Notes: generated by a model from the letters alone, not told the origin. Counted from the first letter of the stretch, positions 1 to 6,555 are shown. The stretch is 6,894 nucleotides of DNA from Phycisphaerae bacterium (GCA_021736615.1 JAIPFN010000037.1:1-6894), one strand, 5' to 3'. A program made the numbers and translations.

Positions 1-1
1 G

Positions 2-1168
2 AATTATGCCGAAAATATTACGATGCGAGGTTTTCATTTTAATAACGCTTCCGCAGGGATAGGCATATTCCATCTTGCTACGGCAGATTGGCAGAATATT
101 GATCTTGAGCATAATGCTATAGAGTATAGTTATCGAATTGACGCCCTTAAATGCAGGAATTTATTGTTTAGAAATTCGTGCATTATCCCGAGTCTTGTTA
201 ATAGCGATGTGTTAATCAACATGGACGGCACTTCGGTTGTTACGTTCCTTAATAATTATATCAAGCAAGACAGCCCAACAACAGCAATCAATGTACCGCT
301 TGGCGCTGTCTACTTCGGGTATGGTAATTTTGTCGAGCTTGAGGGTGCGAATACGGGGGTTCTTTCCGCTTCTGAAGCGTTGGTGATTTCTTTAAACAAT
401 ACATATAAAGGTTTTGATTCTGAAAACGGCAATGGCATGTTAAGGGCAAACAGCGTCGGCACTTTGGTTTCGCTTAATGATATTATTTTTAATAAGAAAG
501 CAGATGCCAGAGCATTTGAGGTTGCCAAATTAGCCGGTTCGCACCTTTCCGAAAACGTATGTGCTTATTCAGATGAGGGACAGCTTACAGAGTTGATCTA
601 CTTGCATGTTGACGAAGCGACGGGCGGTATCCGAAAGCATGACATTGTTAACCTGCTTGAAGTCGATCCTTTATTGGATGGCAACTATGAGCCATTAGAA
701 GAGCAAGTTAGAACCGGCGGGATTCCTGACATTTTAGGCGATGCCACTTCCATAGGAGCAATAAAAACTATGAACACTACAGTAATAAATACGGCGGTTC
801 AGGCCGGTTTGACTTCGCAGGGTTATACTACTGCCAGAGCGCCTTATATTGATGCGATTAAAGCGAAAACTGATAACTTGCCCGCAGATCCTGCCGGTGT
901 AAGTGATCTTGCTTCTATCGATGTCGATACGACTTCCTGCAAGCTTGCTGCCGACGGTCTTGACAATGTTGTCATTGCCGAACCGAGCGGGGATTCTTCG
1001 GGCTGGTCCTTCGCACAGGGTTTGAAGTGGCTTATCATGCGGTTTATGAATAAGCATACCAGCGATAATTTCAGCGGTATCGTAGTACACAAGGGAGATG
1101 GTTCCGTTTCGACAAGTCAAGCCGTCACCGAAGTTGACGGCGTAAAATCGGTAGGTAAAGTACAGTGA
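2..1168 (+). CDS. Phage-type beta-helix protein, probable tail appendage/tailspike (5' end missing)
   Basis: The frame is open to the left edge (N-Y-A-E-N-I-T precede the Met at 23), so the true start lies outside the window and the Met at 23 is internal. The first ~650 nt encode short strand-turn repeats rich in Asn, Gly and hydrophobics (for example NITMRGFHFNN and LKCRNLLFRNSCI), the texture of a right-handed parallel beta-helix. Near nt 675 a segment starting DPLLDGNYEP and ending SIGAI resembles the usual exit of such helices. A helical linker follows, with KTDNLPADPAG at about nt 867-899, a phrase common in phage tail and fibre proteins. The last ~60 residues (about nt 1000-1165) form a separate small domain with WLIMRFMNKHT and a Val/Ser-rich end. 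By family analogy it is a virion surface protein that binds or cleaves host polysaccharide. No catalytic residues can be assigned. A host-type beta-helix protein is the alternative, but the linker and the gene neighbours favour phage. Confidence 0.7.
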   Translation, partial: NYAENITMRGFHFNNASAGIGIFHLATADWQNIDLEHNAIEYSYRIDALKCRNLLFRNSCIIPSLVNSDVLINMDGTSVVTFLNNYIKQDSPTTAINVPLGAVYFGYGNFVELEGANTGVLSASEALVISLNNTYKGFDSENGNGMLRANSVGTLVSLNDIIFNKKADARAFEVAKLAGSHLSENVCAYSDEGQLTELIYLHVDEATGGIRKHDIVNLLEVDPLLDGNYEPLEEQVRTGGIPDILGDATSIGAIKTMNTTVINTAVQAGLTSQGYTTARAPYIDAIKAKTDNLPADPAGVSDLASIDVDTTSCKLAADGLDNVVIAEPSGDSSGWSFAQGLKWLIMRFMNKHTSDNFSGIVVHKGDGSVSTSQAVTEVDGVKSVGKVQ

Positions 1169-1377
1169 GTTTAAATTATACATTGATTGCCGAAGTTGAC
1201 GACATAGGTTTTTTGTCGCCGCCTTTCCCTGGCGACGTTGTGCCTGATCTGTTCGACCGTATCTGGATCGACCGGGGCGTCATGATAAATCGTTATTCGG
1301 GTTCTATTGATCTCTTGACAGACCCTATCGGGTTTGGCGAGGGTATTTTTGGTGAAGGCTTATTTGGTTGGAGTTGA
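1165..1377 (+). CDS. Small hypothetical phage protein with glycine-rich C-terminus
   Basis: This 70-residue protein starts at a GTG whose last two bases begin the TGA stop of the preceding gene (4-nt GTGA overlap), which indicates translational coupling in one phage operon. The body is acidic and aromatic (IAEVDDIGFLSPPFPGD). The end carries a short duplicated motif, GFGEGIFGEGLFGWS. No signal peptide or membrane segment is visible. I do not recognise the family. Its place between a beta-helix appendage and an adaptor-like gene suggests a minor virion or assembly protein, by context only. The tight overlap, followed by a Shine-Dalgarno sequence for the next gene inside its last codons, supports a real gene. 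Confidence 0.6.
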   Translation: MSLNYTLIAEVDDIGFLSPPFPGDVVPDLFDRIWIDRGVMINRYSGSIDLLTDPIGFGEGIFGEGLFGWS

Positions 1378-1381
1378 TAAT

Positions 1382-2104
1382 ATGACAGGTTCGCAAATTT
1401 TAAATGTGATTATGCTTAGGCTTGGTACTGGCTCTGGTGTTACAAGTATCAATACGGAGCTTGACGGCGTCCTTTACGACATAACGAGTCGAGCGGATTT
1501 CTATACTGCTTTGTCTACGTTCGAGACGGTTTCCGACACTTATGAGTATGACGAACCCGATGCGCTCAAGCGGATTTACGAGTGTTCGATTTCCGGGCTT
1601 GGTCTGCTTGAAAAAAAGACTTATCGCGACTATCTTAACGCAGTTGCCGACGGTAGTGCTGCTACTCCTGGTGAGCCTTTATATGTTGCCCGCCGTCGCG
1701 GAAAGCTTTATGTCTGGCCGGTTCCCGATCAGGCTTATTCCATCGAAGTTGACTATGCCGGTTTCCATCCGTCCGAATGGTCTGAAGTCGCTCTCGGGCC
1801 TGAATTTAATGAGGCGATTTTCGAGGGTGTTCTGGCCGCTCTTTACCGCGGGCAGTTATTCGAAAAACTCCGTTTGAATAAGAAAAATATCAGTGGTGAT
1901 AACCTGGACGAGTTTGTTACCGATGGTACAAACAACACTGTTACCGATCAGGATTTAGCCGGCGAATCTCTGGAGTATTCTTTCGATAATACTTTCCCGG
2001 AAATTCGCCGTCACGCGCAGGCTTATGAGCGGGAAATTAAAAAACTAATCCAGAATCTTGATATGGACATCGAGACAGTGCTTGTCGAGTACCGCGATAT
2101 TTAA
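1382..2104 (+). CDS. Probable phage head-tail adaptor/connector protein
   Basis: The protein has 240 residues. The start chosen is the ATG at 1382, which has GGAG at 1370-1373 (8-nt spacer) and lies 4 nt after the preceding stop. A TTG 48 nt upstream would overlap that gene and lacks this support. The N-terminal third is mostly helical (SQILNVIMLRLGTG). The middle holds PLYVARRRGKLYVWPVPDQ followed by AYSIEVDYAGFHP, the 'read-out then pro-x-pro' beta pattern of adaptor and tail-tubular-A-like proteins that sit between portal and tail in short-tailed phages. A helical region (PEFNEAIFEGVLAALYRGQL) follows, then a charged tail (YEREIKKLIQNLDMD) that may form a helix in the ring. The role is inferred from this pattern and from context. 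A generic neck or virion structural protein is the main alternative. Confidence 0.55.
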   Translation: MTGSQILNVIMLRLGTGSGVTSINTELDGVLYDITSRADFYTALSTFETVSDTYEYDEPDALKRIYECSISGLGLLEKKTYRDYLNAVADGSAATPGEPLYVARRRGKLYVWPVPDQAYSIEVDYAGFHPSEWSEVALGPEFNEAIFEGVLAALYRGQLFEKLRLNKKNISGDNLDEFVTDGTNNTVTDQDLAGESLEYSFDNTFPEIRRHAQAYEREIKKLIQNLDMDIETVLVEYRDI

Positions 2105-2116
2105 GCGAGGCAGATT

Positions 2117-2365
2117 ATGAAACCAAAAACTTTACTTACTTTACTTGGTCTGGCCAGTATGTTAATCGGTTGGGGTATGACCTGGGCTAACCAAAACGCT
2201 AAGATCGTCGCTAATTCGACGAGTATTAAAGCGTTGTCTGGGCAGGTAAAAACGGTTGCCTCGCAAGCGACTGAATCAGATAAGGCGATTGTTCGTATGG
2301 AAACGAAAATCGAATATATCATTAAAGGTGTTGACGAAATTAAGATCGATGTGAAGAAGTTATGA
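2117..2365 (+). CDS. Small membrane-anchored coiled-coil phage protein (spanin- or holin-accessory-like)
   Basis: The protein has 82 residues. The ATG at 2117 is preceded by GAGG at 2107-2110 (6-nt spacer) and lies 12 nt after the adaptor-like gene. Residues ~6-24 (LLTLLGLASMLIGWGMTWA) form one hydrophobic segment. The rest is an alternating hydrophobic and charged helix (IKALSGQVKTVASQ, then METKIEYIIKGVDEIKIDVKKL), so probably a coiled coil. A short cytoplasmic N-terminus, one membrane helix and a long periplasmic coiled coil is the layout of inner-membrane spanins (Rz type). XhlA-type lysis proteins have the reverse order. No endolysin or holin is visible beside it, so a lysis role is only a suggestion. 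Confidence 0.6.
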   Translation: MKPKTLLTLLGLASMLIGWGMTWANQNAKIVANSTSIKALSGQVKTVASQATESDKAIVRMETKIEYIIKGVDEIKIDVKKL

Positions 2366-2475
2366 CAAAAAAACGTACCCTCAAAAACGTACCCTCGACT
2401 TTTTTGTACCCTCCGAATGAGCCGGAAAGTGCCTTTTTTAGCGGGGTTACTAGAGACGACTTACACAAAAACTGA
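2362..2475 (+). CDS. Possible 37-residue ORF at the element end (doubtful)
   Basis: The ATG overlaps the preceding TGA as ATGA, the same coupling style as elsewhere in this operon, and a 37-codon frame follows to TGA at 2473-2475. The product would be basic and Pro-rich (MTKKRTLKNVPSTFLYPP...). Against a gene: the DNA repeat within it (2369-2413) is read in three different frames, so conservation there is at DNA level, and I recognise no protein family. It may be the stub of a gene, or an accidental frame across an integration control region. Confidence 0.2.
   Translation: MTKKRTLKNVPSTFLYPPNEPESAFFSGVTRDDLHKN
2369..2413 (+). repeat. 14-bp tandem repeat plus third partial copy
   Basis: AAAAACGTACCCTC occurs at 2369-2382 and again, directly abutting, at 2383-2396. 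Its core GTACCCTC occurs a third time at 2406-2413. Core-to-core spacings are 14 and 17 bp. The array ends about 105 bp before the tRNA-derived attachment site. Its position suits arm-type binding sites for a phage tyrosine integrase. That role is inferred; the repeat itself is plain in the sequence. Confidence 0.75.
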
Positions 2476-2518
2476 GACGTAAACCCTTACCAGTAAAGCA
2501 CTTAAGAGATGGTTTTGC

Positions 2519-2565
2519 CGGGTTTCCTAAACCAGGGGTCAGAGGTTCGAATCCTCTCGGGCGTA
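2519..2565 (+). other. Attachment site: 3' fragment of tRNA-Arg (anticodon CCT)
   Basis: The sequence fits tRNA positions 27-73. The anticodon loop TTCCTAA is at 2524-2530 (anticodon CCT at 2526-2528), the 3' anticodon strand ACCAG at 2531-2535 and the variable loop GGGTC at 2536-2540. The T-arm is perfect: AGAGG, TTCGAAT, CCTCT (2541-2557). The acceptor 3' strand is CGGGCGT with discriminator A at 2565. The 5' anticodon strand CGGGT has one mismatch (G28 against A42). Upstream bases give no D-arm and no partner for the acceptor (expected about ACGCCCG), so this is not a functional tRNA. It marks the element/host junction, with the crossover probably in or near the anticodon stem-loop. The complete tRNA should lie at the element's other end. 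Confidence 0.8.
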
Positions 2566-2572
2566 TTACATG

Positions 2573-2611
2573 AGCCTTTTTGAAAACTAAGTTTACAAAG
2601 GCTTGTTTTTT
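2573..2611 (+). terminator. Rho-independent terminator of the original tRNA-Arg unit
   Basis: AGCCTTT (2573-2579) pairs with AAAGGCT (2597-2603), and the inner AAAC/GTTT (2584-2587 with 2591-2594) can extend the stem. A run of six T follows at 2606-2611. It begins 8 bp after the tRNA discriminator base, as expected for a tRNA gene terminator. It would also stop read-through from the phage operon into the opposing protease locus. Confidence 0.7.
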
Positions 2612-2720
2612 GCGCTTTTCAAAAAAATTATGGCTAAACGAAAAAACGCGGGCAAAAGTCGGGACTTTTCAGGCCGTTCGAAAACAAATCCAGGTTTTTA
2701 ATTCAGATTTTCTCCGACAA

Positions 2721-3229
2721 CTATGGTTTAATCATCGGCCCTGTTAACGCACCGTCATCAAGCCATGTGGCAGCTAAAATAGCAAAATCATGAAGGTCGA
2801 TAATACAGTTTCCGTCAATGTCGGCTAGATGATTTGCCGAAAGTCCCTTGCCGATTGCCGCCTTACACGGATATCGTATACATCAAGCGTCATGGTGTCT
2901 TCTTCGACGCCGGCGTCACCGTCTGTGATGAGCTTGACCGTTATAATCGACGGATTAGATGTAGTCAGGCTGATAGTAACCGTTGGGGATTCAACATTAG
3001 CGTTGGGAGCAAACACAACTCCATCGGCAGGTTCGGCACTCCAGGCAAAGGACGCTGCCGAATAACCGCCATTAAACACGGGGTTCATTTGAACGGCCTT
3101 GCCGGACCATGTGATTTTATCGCTTCTAATATCGAGACCGGGACGCCCCTCGGGAAAATACAGGTCAATGATATTCTGCACGTTATCTCTTGTTATAGCA
3201 GCAGTTGACGTATCATATATGTCCCAGGA
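2721..3229 (-). pseudogene. Decayed C-terminal fragment of a second M60-protease-like gene (Ig-like + dockerin-like tail)
   Basis: Read on the minus strand, the fragment runs from SWDIYDTSTAA through NIIDLYFPEGRP, an Ig-like domain (ITWSGKAVQMNPVF, APNANVESPTVT) to LDVYD. After a one-base loss near 2870 it continues in another frame as CKAAIGKGLSANHLADIDG, NCIIDLHDFAILAATWLDD and ends at TAG (2721-2723). By hand alignment about 64 of 100 residues of the Ig-like part match residues 875-975 of the neighbouring protease. The fragment has no start, no signal peptide and no catalytic domain, and an in-frame TAA at 3233-3235 closes it upstream. A GTG at 3179-3181 could open a 118-residue frame but has no biological support. 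It looks like the remnant of a tandem paralogue or of a recombination between shared tails. Confidence 0.8.
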
Positions 3230-3296
3230 AGCTTACCTGACTGGGACACTTGAAGCGTAAATTTCACAACAGTTTCCTCGCCGTCAGGCCGAACCA
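3192..3296 (-). pseudogene. Possible displaced upstream piece of the decayed paralogue (34 codons)
   Basis: A minus-strand frame from ATG at 3294-3296 reads MVRPDGEETVVKFTLQVSQS then GKLPGTY and runs out of frame over the start of the tail homology, stopping at 3192-3194. The strand-like composition (VVKFTLQVS) suggests real coding ancestry. A single missing base near 3228-3232 would join it to SWDIYD of the downstream fragment. It has no visible similarity to the matching part of the intact protease, so the lost gene may have differed there. Short length makes chance possible. Confidence 0.3.
3220..3248. repeat. 8-bp inverted repeat downstream of the protease gene
   Basis: TGTCCCAG (3220-3227) and CTGGGACA (3241-3248) are perfect complements around a 13-nt loop, about 60 nt after the protease stop codon. 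Neither strand has a T-run after the stem, so it is not a standard rho-independent terminator. It coincides with the inferred frameshift between the two pseudogene pieces. It could stabilise the 3' end of the protease message, or be a chance pairing. Confidence 0.4.
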
Positions 3297-3308
3297 TTGA
3301 TTATACAT

Positions 3309-6300
3309 TTATTTACCAACCGGTTCTGTTAGTGTGAAATCCTCGAGCCAATCGGCGGCCATGGCAGCTAGGTCCTCAAGGCTTGCGGTAGGCAAAATAG
3401 CGAAATCTGCAAGGTTTGTCATACAGTCCCCATCAAGATCTGCTGGATGATCCGCTGAAAGCCCCTTGCCGATCGCCGCCTTGCACGCATCATCATATAC
3501 ATTGAGCGTCATGAAATCTTCATCAGGGCCATCGGAACCATCTGCAATAAGTTTGATCGCTATCACCGACGGGTTGGCGGTAGCCTTTGTGACCGTAATC
3601 GTTGGTGATTCAACATTAGCGTTAGGGTTAAACACAACACCTGCAGCAGGGTCGGCGGTCCAGGCAAAGGTCGTTGGCGAAAAACCGCTAGTAAACACGG
3701 GATCCATCTGCACCGGTTTTCCGGACCAGGTTATCATATTCTTACCGATATTGATATCAGGACGACCGTAAGGGAAATACAAGTCAATTATATCCTGCAT
3801 GGCACTTTTAGCGGCCGTTCCATGGGAGTCGTTATAAATACTTTTCCACACATTATACCATCCATATCCGTGGTCGGGATCGCCGCCTTCATCAGGTGCA
3901 TTCGGATAGACAGTATGATAATGGGCCAGGAATTCGGCATTGTTGGCGGGGATTATGTCTTTATAATGGACAAGCCTGTCGTAAATTTTCTTTGACCGAG
4001 ACAATCCTTCAGCTTCAATCGCCGCTTGCAGCGCACCGAGATTGACCGGTTGAACGCCCCAGCAATGGATCAAAGGTGTCAAATCCACTCCTGCCTCCCT
4101 GGAAAGCCTTAAGATACGGCTATCGACAGAATGAAGACCGTCACCTGGCGTGCCAGCCATATAGTCTAAGTTCTCATGGTAATAGAAGTCCTTCAACACA
4201 TCCCATCCAAAGAGAGTAGCGATCTCCACGTATCTGCCATAACCACGGTGTTGATATCGAACCTGGTTCTTGGTGGTATTGGTTATGTCCATTGGGTTAC
4301 CATTCCTAAAGTTCTCGGTAACAAACCACATCGTGGCTGCATTATCTATGGTCATATTCTCCCGATCAGAAGTCACCGAATTGGTAAATGCAGTAACAAG
4401 ATCGACACCGAATTTCTCGGTCGCGATATATACATACGGCAGGTTGACCATGGATTCTGCGTGTCCGGGGAATTTTGAGAACAATTGAGCATGACCCAGT
4501 TCGTGATATGTTGTACTCCAGCCGATCGGGTTGGTCAAAAAGAAGTGCGAGGAATTACCGTTGGTCGAGGAATTGGGATTGTAACCCTGGTTTACCTGTG
4601 GATAGCCGATTCCGTAAACGCCATGTGCGATGCTGATATCGGGCTGGACATACAAAACAGTTCGATTACGAACCAGAGGGAAACCTAAAATTTCGGAAAA
4701 ACCATCCATCGCCAAATCCCAGTCTCGCATAAGTGTCACAGGATCATCGAAGTTATAAATCCAGCTGGTAGGCACCTGCATCATGAATTTGTCTGATTCG
4801 AAATCTGCCCATGGGCCGGGATATTGACGCTCCTTGAAGGACCATTGAAGCGATGAAGTCTTTTTAATACTCGTTGCCGAAAACAGTGGAGACCGGGCTG
4901 CATTAGCTATTTGTACCGTCACAACGCCAAGGTCAGCCTTGTAGGGGATCACAATATAAATTCCGCCGCCAAATGGATTGGCAATTTTCGTAGTTTCTCT
5001 GGTGATCGGGAAACTCTTAGTAACACGGTCAAATCTCTCAATTTTTGACTTATTCGACTTATCCCATGTATGGGCCCCTACCAGAATTTCAAAGCCCTGA
5101 TCTACCATCTCCGGCGGAACAGTTACTTTTCCAAAACTCCCGGGCGCAAGGTAAAATCCGGTCGGCCTTCTTACAGGGTCCGTGGCAAATGCCACAGGGA
5201 TGCCCCAGACCTCCGGCAGCGTGGCATTTATTTGAACATTATAGAAAATCTGCGGGTTCGCCGGGGCAACGCATGCCCCAGGAAAGAAATCTGACGTCTC
5301 AAATTTCTTCCCGTTGAGCAGGGTTTTACGGTTCTGGCAGTTTTCAGGACTAAAAGTAAAGTCATGGATTGTCTGTTGAACCGTATAAATTACACGTTCC
5401 AGTTCAAAACCGTCACCTGCCTGTTGCTCCCTTTCAAATCCGCCTGAGGTCTTTGAATTGATAAAGAACGGTCCTTTAATTGTTTCATAAGAACTCACCA
5501 ACTCAAAAGCTGCTGTCATAACGTTCTCTGAAAGTTCAAAGAGAAATCTATCTGTATCGATCGTCGATTTATGTGCTGCTATTTGACTGCTGCTTAAAGT
5601 AATTGTCCCCTCAACATGTGATTTAAGCTCAGATAATGCCAGAAGAATATTATCTTCCGGAAGCGTTACTGACGTGTCGGGTATGAAAATCTGGAAACCG
5701 GTCGGACCGATATGATTGAAACCATTACCCCATACCTTAACATTGAAAGAAGAACCCGTTACTCCTTCAAAGACTATATAGTTTCCAGGAGTTGTGCCGT
5801 TGACGATCTCGGTAAAAGTAGTAAATTCTCCCGACTTAAGAGTGAAATCCTGCTCAGGACCGCCATTAAAAACGATTTTGCCTTTACCATTACCGAATTG
5901 TGCTTGATTGGCACCGATGTAAATGATCACATCGTAAGCGCCATACGGAAAATCCGATACTGTCATGTCAAATATCTGTGATGTATCACCCGGGTCTTCT
6001 AAAGTGCCATTGGCATGACCATCCATCAAATCACCATTACCGTTACCAGGCAAATTGGTATGAGGTGCGTTCCAAACGTAAGGTCCGCCATTACGTGCAT
6101 CATTAAAAGTAAATGTGGCCTTAGCCCCTTCAACACTTTTAAATGTTACCGGAGTCCGAGGAGACGACATACCCCATGGCACCTCAATATTCTCCCAGCC
6201 GGTTGTATTCCAGGAACCGAAACCGGCAGCTTCACCTGCTTCAAGCGTTACAGATTCATAATCAGCTTGATTTAAAGCACCGTAAGCATAAAAATTAACG

Positions 6301-6416
6301 CTAAACATATCCGAACCGGCAAGCAGCGGCTCGCCAGAATAAACCGTCCCGCTAAACGCAATAGTAATCAGGAACAGGTAGAGACAAAAATTGTAGACGT
6401 GCTTTGATGATCTCAT
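3309..6416 (-). CDS. Secreted M60 (enhancin-like) zinc metalloprotease with dockerin-like C-terminal tail
   Basis: The 1035-residue protein starts at an ATG with GGAG 7 nt upstream (6424-6427, minus strand). Residues 1-28 form a signal peptide: basic start, hydrophobic core CLYLFLITIAF, cleavage likely near VYSGEP. Residues ~36-246 look like a galactose-binding-like beta domain (YDVIIYIGAN, FNVKVWGNGF). The M60 region spans ~415-790: its N-terminal part has GFYLAPGSFGKVTV; then come NPFGGGIYIVIPY, YPGPWADFESDKFMMQVP, VQPDISIAHGVYGIGYPQ and the zinc site HELGH (His638, Glu639, His642) with Glu654 as probable third ligand (HExxH-x11-E). Residues ~885-974 form an Ig-like domain. The tail (976-1035) holds Cys978, Cys998 and an EF-hand/dockerin-type calcium loop (Asp993, 995, 997, 1004). 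M60 enzymes cleave mucin-like O-glycoproteins, so extracellular glycoprotein degradation is likely. The dockerin-like tail may anchor it to a cell-surface partner, which is inferred. No partner gene is adjacent except the decayed tail copy downstream. Confidence 0.9.
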   Translation of the reverse strand: MRSSKHVYNFCLYLFLITIAFSGTVYSGEPLLAGSDMFSVNFYAYGALNQADYESVTLEAGEAAGFGSWNTTGWENIEVPWGMSSPRTPVTFKSVEGAKATFTFNDARNGGPYVWNAPHTNLPGNGNGDLMDGHANGTLEDPGDTSQIFDMTVSDFPYGAYDVIIYIGANQAQFGNGKGKIVFNGGPEQDFTLKSGEFTTFTEIVNGTTPGNYIVFEGVTGSSFNVKVWGNGFNHIGPTGFQIFIPDTSVTLPEDNILLALSELKSHVEGTITLSSSQIAAHKSTIDTDRFLFELSENVMTAAFELVSSYETIKGPFFINSKTSGGFEREQQAGDGFELERVIYTVQQTIHDFTFSPENCQNRKTLLNGKKFETSDFFPGACVAPANPQIFYNVQINATLPEVWGIPVAFATDPVRRPTGFYLAPGSFGKVTVPPEMVDQGFEILVGAHTWDKSNKSKIERFDRVTKSFPITRETTKIANPFGGGIYIVIPYKADLGVVTVQIANAARSPLFSATSIKKTSSLQWSFKERQYPGPWADFESDKFMMQVPTSWIYNFDDPVTLMRDWDLAMDGFSEILGFPLVRNRTVLYVQPDISIAHGVYGIGYPQVNQGYNPNSSTNGNSSHFFLTNPIGWSTTYHELGHAQLFSKFPGHAESMVNLPYVYIATEKFGVDLVTAFTNSVTSDRENMTIDNAATMWFVTENFRNGNPMDITNTTKNQVRYQHRGYGRYVEIATLFGWDVLKDFYYHENLDYMAGTPGDGLHSVDSRILRLSREAGVDLTPLIHCWGVQPVNLGALQAAIEAEGLSRSKKIYDRLVHYKDIIPANNAEFLAHYHTVYPNAPDEGGDPDHGYGWYNVWKSIYNDSHGTAAKSAMQDIIDLYFPYGRPDINIGKNMITWSGKPVQMDPVFTSGFSPTTFAWTADPAAGVVFNPNANVESPTITVTKATANPSVIAIKLIADGSDGPDEDFMTLNVYDDACKAAIGKGLSADHPADLDGDCMTNLADFAILPTASLEDLAAMAADWLEDFTLTEPVGK

Positions 6417-6510
6417 CTTATAACTCCGAAAAAATTTAATTGGTGTTTAAGAAAAATTGAGCAACACACCCAACGTCAAATACCATAAATTTTATAGATA
6501 TAACTTGCCA

Positions 6511-6541
6511 TATCCCGGTATCGTGATACTGCCGCCGGATA
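6511..6541. repeat. Imperfect inverted repeat in the protease leader (possible operator or hairpin)
   Basis: TATCC (6511-6515) pairs with GGATA (6537-6541). Inside, GTATC (6518-6522) pairs with GATAC (6525-6529) around a 2-bp centre, and CCGG is present in both arms. It lies about 95-125 nt upstream of the protease start. It could be a dimeric regulator site or a leader hairpin. No T-run follows. Confidence 0.35.
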
Positions 6542-6555
6542 TTAAGGAAAACCAT

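Larger units (their letters stand above)
2..2565. mobile_element. Right end of an integrated phage-like element (left end outside window)
   Basis: Tightly spaced, co-directional virion-type genes end near 2365-2475. They are followed by a repeat array and the 3' fragment of a tRNA-Arg gene at 2519-2565. Beyond this come a tRNA-type terminator and an unrelated secreted enzyme gene on the opposite strand. This is the layout of a prophage or related element integrated in the 3' half of a tRNA gene. No integrase, portal, terminase or major capsid gene falls in the window, so type and completeness cannot be judged. Confidence 0.7.

Noticed and set aside
734..1183. 149-residue minus-strand ORF opposite the beta-helix gene
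   Set aside because: It lies wholly opposite a coding frame with clear phage-type sequence and has no family resemblance; it is an antisense shadow.
1334..1381. Upstream TTG start for the adaptor-like gene
   Set aside because: It would overlap the preceding gene by more than 40 nt and lacks a ribosome-binding site, whereas ATG 1382 has GGAG at an 8-nt spacing.
2440..2565. A complete tRNA gene ending at 2565
   Set aside because: Bases where the acceptor 5' strand and D-arm should be (2493-2518) do not pair with CGGGCGT and lack a D-arm. Only positions 27-73 fit.
2654..2669. Hairpin AAAAGTCGGGACTTTT
   Set aside because: The palindrome is perfect, but the loop is only 2 nt, the stem is mostly A-T and no T-run follows; no support as terminator or operator.
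2630..2701. 23-codon plus-strand ORF (MAKRKNAGKSRDF...)
   Set aside because: Very short, no ribosome-binding site, overlaps nothing conserved; the Lys/Arg-rich look follows from A-rich sequence.
2825..3181. Stand-alone 118-residue minus-strand gene
   Set aside because: It would start at an internal GTG within a region homologous to the neighbouring protease, and its last 15 residues are frame-shifted relative to the conserved dockerin-like tail, which continues in another frame to 2721.
3220..3248. Rho-independent terminator for the protease gene
   Set aside because: The stem is good, but neither strand shows a T-run after it; recorded as an inverted repeat instead.
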